NCBI RefSeq assembly: GCF_964355755.1
Contig: NC_092670.1
Location: 24,539,795-24,603,794, forward strand
From: Antedon mediterranea
Taxonomy: Eukaryota > Echinodermata > Crinoidea > Comatulida > Antedonidae
DNA: 64,000 nt
Reading direction: 5' to 3'
This document shows positions 11,567 through 21,154 of the stretch, piece after piece (the stretch's first letter is position 1; each line of letters starts with the position of its first letter). A program made the position numbers and the translations under genes. The notes below the pieces were generated by a model. The model made no database searches and was not told where the DNA came from. It saw nothing but the letters and a program-made list of their open reading frames with translations.

Positions 11567-12663
11567 CTATATGTACAGTAATACCATGGACCTATAGGTA
11601 GGAATTTGTTGGAAAACAAGTTTTTCCAACATCTTGCACATCACCGACGTAAGAGACACTGGACGATAATTAAGTAAGTTACTTTTGTCACCCTTTTTGA
11701 ATACAGGAACAACATTTGCACGCTTCCACAAAGTAAGAATTTTACCACATAACAGCGAATGATTAAAAAAATGTGTGATAGCCGGAATAATTACCGGACA
11801 AGCGAGTTTAAGCATCCGAACACTCACACCATTAGGACCAGAAGCTTTATTAGCTGCGAAGTTTTTGATAACAGATTCCACCTGACAACGTGAAACATGA
11901 AAACCGGCAAGAGATGGAATGTCCAAAGTTGGTGAAGCGAGACTCACATAATTAGGGGAGTCACTAAAAGAACTCACAAACAACTTGTTAAACTCGTTGG
12001 CGATTTGAGTAGGGTGTCTTATGGTATTGCCTTTAACCACAAAGGAGTCAATGAGTTGAGATGACTTTCGCTTGCTTTTTATAAAAGACCAAAATGACTT
12101 CCAGTTATCTTTCTTTCTAAACAGATTGGTAATGAAGTCACTGTATGCTTTCTTAGACGCGTTGCGTACTTTATTTCGTATACATTTGTATTTATTCCAA
12201 GCCAAAGTACTGCTTAATCTACGAGCTTTTTTAAACAGAGCCCGTTTCTCAAGAATAAGTCTATAAACCACAGGCAATATCCAGGGTTTGGCTTTTTTAC
12301 GGGAGCGACGAACTGGAATACTATCATTGACACAAGCTAGAAGGAAATCCGAAAACTGATCCCATGCCACATTGATGTCAGTGAAATCAATTAACTCCCA
12401 TGGAGTCAACGAAATTAGGCTCTGATAATGTTCAACGTCTGCTTTATGATACTGATAATTTCACGGACCACGTTGGGAAGTTTTCCAGGAGATCCGCGAA
12501 TTCTAAACGTTACCATGTGATGGTCAGAATTGGCAAGACCTGCATCAATTTTTACTTCACACAATCGATCCGGACGGGAAGTAAATATAAGATCAATTAT
12601 TGTATTAGAACTAAAATCATTCGATGATCGAGTTACGTCAAAAACTAGCTGATCAATACACAT
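11567..12663 (-). pseudogene. Non-LTR retrotransposon relic (endonuclease end plus RT fingers)
   Basis: Two minus-strand frames belong to one element. The 12415-12663 frame has the end of an EEP endonuclease (IIDLIFTSRP, then LANSDHHMVTFRI with the SDHH motif). The 11567-12409 frame continues through the linker (KKAKPWILPVVYRL, WKSFWSFIKSKRK) into the start of reverse transcriptase (VVPVFKKGDKSNLLNYRPVS, LTSVMCKMLEKLV). The catalytic RT half and the endonuclease start are missing, and the frames are offset near 12410. CR1/L2-like features; clade not assigned. It is dead. Confidence 0.8.
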
Positions 12664-13338
12664 AGCATCTGCTAAAGACTTTAGGTTAGTTTTTAAGTTC
12701 TGTAATAGGATTTAGGTTTGTCTAAATGATCTAAAACAGGATGTTAGAAAGAAATCAGAGCGTCGTCAACACCTAGCTACTCCTGACCTTTTTTAAAAAT
12801 CAGATAATACTAATACGTACATTACATATAGTTACCAATCTGAGAGATTTGAAGACGGATTGTATTTTGCGTTTAATGCGAACGTCAACTGTTTTATACT
12901 TTTAAAATATACCGATTAATTCGAATGCATTTTTCTCTCAAATAGTGATAAAAACTGATCACGCATATACTTCTGCTAAATGTGTGACAAATACATACAT
13001 GTGTTCAAAATGCGTGTTTCATTAAAAATCACTTTAAATTGCGAGACCGTCCCGCACGATGCGAGACGCTTGGTAACTGCATTAATTTGTTTTTAAAAAA
13101 TACTTTTTATTTCAACTTCATTTTACATTGAATATACCACTTTTCGTCATTGTTAAACATTACTATTAAAAATGTTCTACATGAAGTATACTCTCCGTGA
13201 CAAACACATGCATCTGTATGCATAATTTAATTATCCCATAGCGTTGGTTTTGGGTAAATTGAATCACCAGATGGTTATCAATGTATATTGTTTACTTCAC
13301 TAACAAGTTCAATGTATTCTATTCCTTTAAAGTTTATT
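12664..13338. other. Intergenic DNA, nothing recognised
   Basis: AT-rich sequence with no conserved frame, RNA gene or clear repeat that I can identify. Confidence 0.5.
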
Positions 13339-14042
13339 AGTCGCGTGGAAGCGACTCTATAGTTCACTATGTCGGTCGGTCGGTCTGTCGGTCTGTCGGT
13401 CTGTCTGTCGGTCCGGTATCACTATGCGTTTTATCGCTTTCTGACCTTATCTTGATATCAGTTTAATCTAGCTAAGTCAATTTTTTACAGTATATTCCTT
13501 ATGGCCAGGAATCGATGTGGTTATGTTTTCAAGGTGCGCAATAAAAAATTACGCGGTCTACGCACGATTTAACGAAATCACGTTTGTAATCATATCTTCA
13601 CAACCATGAATCACAATTAAATAAAATTTGGTACTCATAAATTTCAGGTCATAAATCATCATATGGTAATACAATTACGTGCGTAGTGCATGTAACGCAT
13701 GCGTACGCGTGCTTAAAATTTTCAAATTTTATTTTCGATGAAATAAGAGTACGTTTCAGTCAATTTTAAGCGTTTACAAAATTTCCATGAGTGCGCAGAT
13801 TTTTGCGCGCGCACTGCATGTTAAAATGTTATTGCGCACTCTTTTTGCCCGATTTCTGTTTTCTTGACTTACTTTTCAACTCGAAATTACGTTATACGAG
13901 CACGTCAAAAGTGACAGGCTACGCACGTGTAAATTAAAAAAATATAACTGTTTTTAAACATTTCAACATTTTTAAACATGTTCAGTAATTTCGGTCAGTT
14001 GGTAGGTTGGTCGGTCGGTCGGTAAACACTAAGCACGCGACT
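13339..14042. mobile_element. Possible transposon with GGTC-repeat ends
   Basis: The left end starts GTCGCGTGGAAGCGACT and the right end finishes AAGCACGCGACT, giving short GTCGCGTG/CACGCGAC inverted ends. Both ends carry GGTCGGTCGGTC-type repeats in the same orientation. The interior has no long frame. Target duplications are not clear, so the boundaries are tentative. Confidence 0.35.
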
Positions 14043-14123
14043 GCAGCCATCTATATGGCCTTGTTAATTGCCCATTGAGATATTTCAGCGCGTCTGATTG
14101 GCTACATCCTTCAACACATGCTA

Positions 14124-14435
14124 TCTATATATACATTTACGTGAGTGAAGAATTCGGTAAATCGTTGGTTGGTTCGTACTTTCGGTACTGATTTTAACCA
14201 CCTGATGTAACCCTGTTTACTAATTAAATTGAGTTAGATAATTAGTTATTGACGTAAAACGAATTTAGGTTCAATGAGTTGCCCCAAATAGTGGTGTTTC
14301 CCTATCGTGGTATACACTGTCTAATGGATGTCCATCTTGAAAAATACCCGCACACTATAATACGAGGATGCTTCGCATTTACCTATCCTTCTACGATAAT
14401 TATTTTAATAGCTGAAAACCGGCGACCTAGATGGT
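14124..14435 (+). mobile_element. Helitron-like element H3, 3'-truncated
   Basis: It starts TCTATATATACATTTACG after an A and follows the 5' region of H1 (41005 onward) through GTACTTTCGGTACTGATTTT, AATTGAGTTAGATAATTAG and TAATGGATGTCCATCTTG to GCTGAAAACCGG. It then jumps to CCTAGATGG, resembling the start of the 3' hairpin, and stops. The terminal hairpin and CTAG end are absent. Confidence 0.6.
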
Positions 14436-14864
14436 TATAGTTATATAAAATAATAGTAGCTTCGAAAGTCACTTTGTTTTGTTTACTTCTGACATAAATT
14501 GTATATTACGCGTCGACAACCAGTCAGTACATTTCAAATTTACTTTATTATGTTTTAATTCAACATTTTCCTTGCTAAATTTCATGTAGAATTGCATTTT
14601 GTGTTTTGTTTATTTTGCATACCGTAACGTAGCTGGATTGAAAGGAGTTGCATGGGACGGAGGACAAAGTTTGTGTGTCATGGCAAGGCGAGGTCAGGGT
14701 CCTGTTAGATTGCCTTGGTCGTATACAACTCCTCTTTGATTCTTTCTTACGTCTCTATCACGATGCATCAATTTCAGAGAAATATGCAAAAGAAGAGTTT
14801 GAATATACCTTTCATTAACATGAATGATGAATGATTATAATAACAACCTTTGCTCACCGTAATA
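14436..14864. other. Intergenic, 3' flank of gene B
   Basis: No repeat, RNA gene or conserved frame recognised. It lies beyond the probable polyadenylation signal of gene B. Confidence 0.5.
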
Positions 14865-14870
14865 TTTATT
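14865..14870 (-). terminator. Polyadenylation signal AATAAA, gene B
   Basis: AATAAA on the minus strand, 110 bases beyond the gene B stop codon (14980-14982). Confidence 0.55.
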
Positions 14871-14979
14871 TCATATATTCTTGAAAATTATATTAAATTT
14901 TCTATCAGACAAAAGCATTCAACTTATCAAACAACAGCAACATTGTTGGTAATTATGCCTTAAAATTCATATTTCCATT

Positions 14980-15848
14980 TTAGGAACAACCTGGAACGTT
15001 GTATGCATGATCACACACACCAATGTTAGGATTGAACACAGTACCCGGTGCACAAGATCTGTGCCACATCCTACCACCATTACATTCATAATAGTATGAA
15101 CAATCGTGTGAATCGGCGAATAAACCGTCTTGTTCACATTTGAAAGAATCACCATCTCCTCCACCATCTAGAAAACGAAATCAACATTAACCAATCAATA
15201 TTAGGAAACTGAGACATCAGCTGGTTTCAGGGTGTTTAATCGTTGTGAGTGGCCTCATCACCCAATATTCCAAGGCCAATACAATGTAAGATTAATCTAT
15301 TGCCTTTAATATGTTTTCATTCATTTTTAAATGAATTTAATAATTTGTTTTCTCTGATTTTTTGTTATGTTTATGCGGCACTTTTTCGTCCATTTTTCTA
15401 AATTATCTCTTGCCATTATTGTTTTTGTTACTTTTTGTCTTTTGGACGTAAATACATGTTTTTTTAACTGAATTGAATACATCATGGACGAAAAAAATAA
15501 ATAAATCATTTCCTCCATGGCATAAGATACGATAAGATAATAAGATTTATAGAGCGCACATATATCCACAAAGTGCTCATAAACTTACTTTGCTGATCAT
15601 CTTGCAACCTGATTTTATACATTTGTTTATAGGAAAGTAAAATTTCATTTTTTCCTGATTTTTTAAAATGTTAACATCATTCGATTCACTCGTCGACGCA
15701 TGGAATTTCGATTTCTACCACTCCATATTTCCGAAACTGGAAGTCAAAATGTGTCTTCCCTCTCATATTTAATTTACTTTGATTGCTTTAAACTTAACTT
15801 ACCCGCAAAGGTGAAGCAGAGAACTGCAACAAAAATGAACGCCCTCAT
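14980..15848 (-). CDS. Gene B: small secreted CBM14 chitin-binding peptide (two coding exons)
   Basis: Coding segments are 15803-15848 ([15 protein letters not shown] plus one base) and 14980-15167 (CBM14 and stop). The first exon ends in phase 1 at GCGG/GTAAGT and the second starts in phase 1 after TTTTCTAG, so the join is in frame. The product has about 77 residues: a 15-16 residue signal peptide, a Gly/Asp-rich stretch, then a peritrophin-A type CBM14 with six cysteines (CEQDG, CSYYYEC, SCAPG, VCDH, GCS). CBM14 domains bind chitin outside cells. No GH18 exon lies between the two exons, unlike gene A. Against gene A, the signal exon differs at one base, while the CBM14 domain matches at about 39 of 61 residues. 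Promoter, splice sites and AATAAA are present. Expression is unproven; the 5' UTR donor is disturbed by an insertion. Confidence 0.7.
15388..15590. repeat. Copy of gene A intron 4 start, ending in a relic splice donor
   Basis: Positions 15388-15590 match 43696-43904. At 15577-15590 the minus strand reads AGCAAAGTAAGTTTATGAGC, i.e. the last six bases of gene A exon 4 and its GTAAGT donor. Immediately beyond, the sequence switches to that found at 46198 in gene A. It is the scar of a deletion that removed exons 2, 3 and nearly all of 4. The block also contains an AAGATTTATAGAGCGC...AAAGTGCTC motif, seen in modified form near 39552, which suggests an older short repeat. Confidence 0.75.
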
Positions 15849-16071
15849 CTCGGTAAATATACCTATAAAAAAGAAAACATCCACATGCATCGTTTACAGT
15901 AAATGAAATATAGGTTTAGAAATACAGTTTAACGAATTGTATAACGGCAGGAGATACAAATAATGACACTAAAACATAGGACATCACGTTGACGCGCTTG
16001 TGTGTTTTCCTAGGCGGTGTAAAAGAGTTACAAAACTAAAAACCTACACACAATCATAAAGAAAGTTATAC

Positions 16072-16112
16072 CAGGGAAGAGTTAAATTACAATGTAATTT
16101 AACTCTTCCCTG
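16072..16112. repeat. Perfect 20-bp palindrome in the 5' UTR intron of gene B
   Basis: CAGGGAAGAGTTAAATTACA, one central A, then the exact complement. The gene A counterpart is at 46671-46711. Its position within the intron next to the 5' splice site is conserved in both genes before the insertion in B. Confidence 0.85.
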
Positions 16113-16119
16113 ATTATAC

Positions 16120-16350
16120 TTTATTTTTATTTTATTTTATTTTATTCAATTTCCAGGTAACATACAAAAATCATAAACAAGGTACGGCATCATTCAACAA
16201 AACAGAACAAAAGTACTATCAGCACCTGCGGGTAACCAAAAGTGGATCAGTTCAAAAGAACTGCACTGTCGAGTGGCTTTCCCAACTAATAGTACGAAAA
16301 ACGCAATAGACATAAAAATACAGTGATAGTCTAGATGAATTCGATATCAG
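16120..16350 (-). mobile_element. Short retroposon inserted in the 5' splice site of gene B
   Basis: A 231-base block is absent from the gene A copy. On the minus strand it starts CTGATATCGAATTCATC and ends in AATAAAATAAAATAAA repeats, a retroposon-like tail, flanked by TAC. It splits the gene A donor CACCAG/GTAAGT so that gene B now reads CACCAG/GTACTG. No coding capacity. The 5' part resembles no family I can name. Confidence 0.65.
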
Positions 16351-16352
16351 TA

Positions 16353-16418
16353 CCTGGTGATCGATTCTCAAAGTTAATATTGTTGTTCGAATGTTGTTTT
16401 TAATGCCCTTTTTATATA
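16353..16418 (-). promoter_or_regulatory. Gene B TATA box and non-coding first exon
   Basis: TATATAAAAA (minus strand, 16418-16409) is followed about 25-35 bases later by a probable start and a short exon ending CGATCACCAG at 16353, before the disturbed donor. It parallels the gene A arrangement at 46723-46788. Confidence 0.55.
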
Positions 16419-16766
16419 CTTTGATAAGTATGCGTTTACATAATCATATCGAGGCATCGCGCAACATATGTTGTTATTGGTTTTTTGTGGGAAAACCACC
16501 ACACCACCCAAAATTGTGTCTTCACGCAGAGATGTGTATTTTCTGTGGATTAATGTTAAGCTTCAATACTAATGGATCGTGGGATGCAAACCTGAACAAA
16601 GATTTTCTTTTTATAAACTTGTATTCAAGTATGTAATCTTCATATTGTTCCATTGTAAAAGTTGTGATTTTTTTTTTAAGATCTTAATTTAAGATTAGGA
16701 TCTTAAGGCTACAAGAAATAAACTTTTCTCTGTAAGATCGCTGCAAACTATTATAAGTAAGAGAGT

Positions 16767-16850
16767 TTGTACGTTTGTTTGTGTGTTTGTTTGTTTGTGT
16801 GTTTGTGTGCTTGTTTGTTTGCTTCTTTGTTCGTTGTTACATAACCTTAC
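16767..16850. repeat. GTTT-type microsatellite
   Basis: Runs of GTTT/GTGT near the upstream end of the duplicated segment; counterpart at 47135-47200. The plus-strand frame across it is low-complexity and not a gene. Confidence 0.8.
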
Positions 16851-17215
16851 ATATGGGGTATCAAAATGACCGCAATTGTACCGGGAAACTACATTTGAAC
16901 ATCATCCGCCATTTAGGATCCAAATTAGAGGGGCCAAAATATGGTCAAAATGACCCACTTTTCCCCACTATCGATGTTTGTTCGTTATAAAAATGTCTGT
17001 TTATGCACGTAACCATATAACATATGACCGCAATTGTACCGGGAAGTTTTTTAACTACATTTAAAAAATTCCATGAATCCGGGTTTTTTTTTTAAGGGGG
17101 AGGGGGGTGGGTGGGGAGCTGACTGGGAGATGGAGATACTGGAATTAGGAGGTGATAGAAGTACAACATAGGCCTAATTAGAATTGTAGGTTTGGTAATT
17201 GTGGCGGGATAGGGA

Positions 17216-17539
17216 GAGGAGAAAGTTCATCATCTCTATCTATAAAAACGAAAAGACTAATCCACAACATTATATAGCAGGGAAAATGCTGTAATCTCAC
17301 TATTCCTTGATTAATTCATTCACATTTATTCAGTAATATATTTACATTATATAAAATATTGCAGAACAAAGTTTATTTCCTGTAGTCGTAAGATCCTTTG
17401 AAAAAAAGAAATATCACTAAGAAAATCATAAAATAGGCCTAAAGTTGAGGAAGAAAACAAAAAGTATAAAAGTAAATAATATATCGAGATAGCAAAAACA
17501 TATGGTGACGATACAATCTACCCACAGTTAGAAACTATT
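17216..17539. other. Intergenic, nothing recognised
   Basis: AT-rich DNA between the duplicated segment and a LINE relic. No feature supported. Confidence 0.5.
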
Positions 17540-19240
17540 TGCTAATGGCAATATGGAATATAGGAATTCGTGGTAGATTATAATATTATGAGTAGCTTGT
17601 ACGACAATGCCAAGGTGCAAGTAAGATTTGGTGACATTGAAAGACAGTCTTTTGATATAAGAAGGTGTTAAGCAAGGGTGTGTCCTTTCCCCAACCCTGT
17701 TTTGCATAATAATGAATGAACTCACTAAATTATTACGAGAACACGCGTTAGGTGTGCGCATACACGATATCTGCATGGGTAGTCTTTTTTGGGCCGACGA
17801 TATCGTATTTTTAGCAGATAGCGAAAAAGAACTCAATAAAATGTTAGATTTAGTATCCTTATTTGCTAAAAAATGAAAATTTAATTTTAATAGTGAAAAG
17901 TCAAATGTTTTGATAATAGGCCAGAATTTGAATAGTGAAAAACTTTGGAAATTGGGGGATACTTTTATATCTGAAGTTGAAACATATAAGTATCTTATAC
18001 ATTTCTAGAAATCTAAGACAATTTCTACATCAATCAAGTTATCAAAAAGGGTAATAGGATCATTGCGTACATTAAATCTATTATAGATAGACTCAATAAT
18101 TTTGATCGTGTTGTATATGGAGATATCCTTTGGAGAAGTATCGGCCTTCTGACTATTAACTATGCTTGTGCTGTATGTGTTAATACAAATACTAAAGACA
18201 TACAAAGGATTGAGTCTCTTCAATTACAAATGGCGCGAACAATTCTTAAAGCGAGTAGAAGCACTGCAAAAGAGGCACTTTATGGCGATCTAGGTTGGCA
18301 ACCAATTAAAGTAACTCAGGATATTTTTAAATCAAAATATATGAAAGAAGAAATGTTATGTGTATGGAAATGAATCGTTGGCCAAAACTTATATTGTACA
18401 GGTACTGATATTGATATAAACTGGGTCAAGACATTTGAAAATACAATTAAACAACCGTATTCTACTATTTGGAAACAAGAAGTAGTAAGAAAATCATCTT
18501 TGCTTTATTACTCTTTGATAAAAGAGTCACCTGGCCTAGAACCTTACCTATTGGATAAAACAAATTTTTATGGCTCAAGTTTAAAATTTAAACTTCGTTC
18601 AAACACTTTACCACTTGGAAAAATTACAAATAAGTGGAACATTGATAATCTAAATGATAAGTGTAAGGTTTGTGGGTCAGGTGAAGAAGATGTTATTTGT
18701 AGTAAGTTACATTGTATTAGAATTGAAGAATTGCAAACACTTCAACGTAATCGTATTGCAATAAATTGTGTAGATACTTGAGTTAATTTTATTTCTGGTG
18801 ACCTATCTATTAAGGTTCAATATGTCCTAGGAAGCACGTTATTTCATAAAAATAACTCTCACGACATTTATACTGTGTTTGACAGTTATTGTAAAATGTA
18901 CACAAGCCGTGCTTGGAAACTAAGAAATGCAATTTGTATTACAACTTTGAACTATTTTATTTTTTAAAAAGTGTTTTCTTTTCCATTGCTGTTGCAAAAT
19001 TAGTAGTTGTATTAGTCTAGTTTTAGTTTGAAAATAAGTTTTGTAATAGCGTCGAGTCAAATTTTATGTCGTTATCTCAAATATGTTTTATTTTAGTTTC
19101 AGTTTGTATTTTCCTTTGTTATATTAAATTTTGTAATTGGTATGATTGGTATTGGTATTGGTATTGGTATCTACGTATGTGTGCCACTGTTAAAAAAATG
19201 TTGTTTCAAGTAAATATTATTACTATTATTAGTTAAAAAA
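17540..19240 (+). pseudogene. Non-LTR retrotransposon relic with RT motif FWADD
   Basis: 5'-truncated. After several breaks it reads VKQGCVLSPTLFCIIMNEL and GSLFWADDIVFLADS, RT motifs with Trp before the catalytic ADD. A thumb-like region follows (SLQLQMARTILKASRSTAKE, ALYGDLGWQPIK), then a C-terminal part with a Cys-His cluster (CKVCGSGEEDV). Stops at about 17874, 18006 and 18373 and several frame shifts disable it. The 3' end near 19180-19240 carries GTGTGCCACTGTT, as in the element ending near 29850. It is the same family as the fragment at 25029-26143. Confidence 0.8.
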
Positions 19241-19252
19241 ATAGAGACTTAC

Positions 19253-19322
19253 CTTGATGATAGATTATATTTAATATCAAAGTTGAAATTGATTGCTCTA
19301 GTTGTTCTTGAATCTTTATATA
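19253..19322 (-). promoter_or_regulatory. Orphan TATA promoter with non-coding first exon
   Basis: Minus strand: TATATAAAG at 19322-19314, then about 60 bases ending ATCATCAAG/GTAAGT (exon end 19253). Layout and some bases (CAATCAATTTCAACTTTGA) resemble the first exons of genes A and B (GAACAATTAATATTAACTTTG). No matching coding exon follows before the LINE relic. It may be the old promoter of gene B or of a lost paralogue; it could still splice to gene B exons 3.4 kb away. Confidence 0.4.
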
Positions 19323-19454
19323 GTCTCTGGATACTGTTATCTCCACGAGACATCGACATCAATGTTGGCTATCCCTTCCTGATTTTGTGGAAAACCAACA
19401 CACCTTCTAAAGGATAGTCAGTTCAATTATGATGCGTTCACATTTCGAGAATGG

Positions 19455-19665
19455 TCGATATTGTTCGTTTTTATTTCACAATGCATCAAACTTAATATTT
19501 TTACAGAATAATTCAAAGTATTAAATAAAAAAAATGCAAAGCCTGGAAAAGACCAAATAAGCTCAATATTAGAGCTTTAAGCCTGGTTTCACCAGTACAA
19601 AATACACTAATAAATGTATCAAATACAATAAACAATAATTAAATATTAAATAAAGTAGTAGAAAT

Positions 19666-19696
<31 letters not shown>

Positions 19697-20060
19697 GATT
19701 TAATACACAATTACGAATTACGCTAAAGGACAACACAAACACAACAAAAGGAAAAACGTAAAGGGTATATGTACTATCATATATATTTGCAGGAGGTTAG
19801 AAAAAATAACTTTAATGAAAAAGTTTTATTAATGCGATCTGTATTGTGATAAAAGGAATTGTTTATAGTTGGATTTGAATATATTATTATTATTTAGTAA
19901 GGATTGACTTAAATTATTCCATACTAGAGGACCATGATATGTTATAGCACCATGACCTGCCTTATTTTCTGTGGTAAAATGAATCTTGGAATTGGGCGTA
20001 TAAACATTGGGTGCGGAATGTCTTTTTAACCTCTACAATATCGTTACTTTATGCAAGGAC
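19455..20060 (-). pseudogene. 3' fragment of the LINE family seen at 59885-64000
   Basis: Minus strand: a short coding end (YHGPLVWNNLSQSLL near 19930) followed by a 3' UTR matching 59930-60100, including ACCAAATAAGCTCAATA and a TA microsatellite near 19670-19695. It preserves the 3' UTR that the copy at 60 kb lost to a Penelope-like insertion. Confidence 0.7.
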
Positions 20061-20920
20061 GACGTACGCACAATGCAAATAATTTGACCAATACAAATCT
20101 AAAATTCGAGTGATCCTTCCCTTAAGATTGGTCAACTTGTCTCGTCATTTTATCCTTGCTTCCAATTAACTGGAAACCACGCTTCAACGTAATAACAATG
20201 TCTAGTGAAAACCACTGATTTACTATGGCTCGGATCGTTTCAAAATAAACAAATTAATAAGAAATGAGTCAAGATTTTCATTATAATATTATTCATTATT
20301 ATATTATTATTTATTGTTAAATCATCATTAATAGTAAAACGTATTAAGTGATAACATTATTGTATTTTCTTTGTTTGTTGTTTAAGTGAACGCACCTTTA
20401 TTTATAGGTGTGCCGCTGTTATAAAAGCGTATGTTTAATAAAATAATATATATTTATATACAATTTAAATTCACCTCGTTCAACGATCTTCACGCTCAGT
20501 AGAGGCACATACTTTAATTGTTTAAAATGTATATCGTTATATATTTTTATACAGTTTTGTCTTAACATGATGCAATGTGTTTGTAGTTAGTTACTTTCTC
20601 GTACCGGTACAATATTGATGTTTTATCGTAATGTTCTGGTCAACTACCATCGTACAGTGATCGGCGTCTCTTTGTTTTCCTTTATCCTGCCATCCTTCAG
20701 ATAAATCATTTAATATCCAGACATTTTGCTTCCTCTCGGTTTCCAGAAATCTCCAGATGAAAGTTTTTGCAATAATTTAATTAACCAGTATTGGAATTAA
20801 ATGAACTAAAAATATACAATAATACATTTATTGTTCAAATAAGGTTTATTTTTTATCATATTGAAATCAGACAAAACTCTCAAATAATTTTAAAAGTAAC
20901 AATTGGAAAAATGATAATCT
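20061..20920. other. 3' flank of gene A with one LINE-like 3' end
   Basis: Positions 20390-20450 read ACGCACCTTTATTTATAGGT, then TGCCGCTGTTATAAAAGCG and AATAAAATAA, the same 3'-end pattern as at 29780-29850. The rest shows no feature. Confidence 0.5.
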
Positions 20921-20926
20921 TTTATT
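20921..20926 (-). terminator. Polyadenylation signal AATAAA, gene A
   Basis: AATAAA on the minus strand, about 40 bases beyond the gene A stop codon. Confidence 0.6.
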
Positions 20927-20966
20927 CATTCTTGATTGTGGTTAAGCCATTATATGTGTTCCCATT

Positions 20967-21154
20967 TTAGGAACAACCTGGAACATTGGCGGGCCAATCA
21001 CATGCACTATTGGCTGGGTTGAAAACAGTGCCACTTCCGCAAGGTTTGTGCCACATGTTACCGCCCGAACATTGATAATAGTATGCGCAATCGTCTGGAT
21101 CGGCAAATACACCGTCTTGTTGGCATGTGAACGAACCACCACCTCCTCCACCAT
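20967..21154 (-). CDS. Gene A exon 9: CBM14 and stop
   Basis: Starts in phase 1 after ATTCTAG. Encodes a glycine run, then [19 protein letters not shown] and further cysteines to PGCS and TAA at 20969-20967. It has six-cysteine peritrophin-A spacing with conserved aromatics. Same 188-base length as the gene B exon at 14980-15167. Confidence 0.92.

Larger units (their letters stand above)
15591..17215. repeat. Segmental duplication of gene A 5' region
   Basis: It matches 46197-47635 nearly base for base: signal-peptide exon, 5' UTR intron with palindrome, TATA box, GTTT microsatellite and the TACATATGGGGTATCAAAATG block. The main difference is a 231-base insertion at 16120-16350. Similarity ends near GTGGCGGGATAGGGAGAGGA. 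Confidence 0.85.

Noticed and set aside
14980-15167. Gene B as a chitinase with missed GH18 exons
   Set aside because: I read 15168-15802 and the DNA upstream on the minus strand for GH18 motifs and found none. The deletion scar at 15590 explains their absence.
16391-16636. 81-codon plus-strand frame, also at 46764-47003
   Set aside because: Present in both copies only because the promoter region is duplicated. It has a 3-base indel difference, no domain, and overlaps the TATA box of the minus-strand genes.
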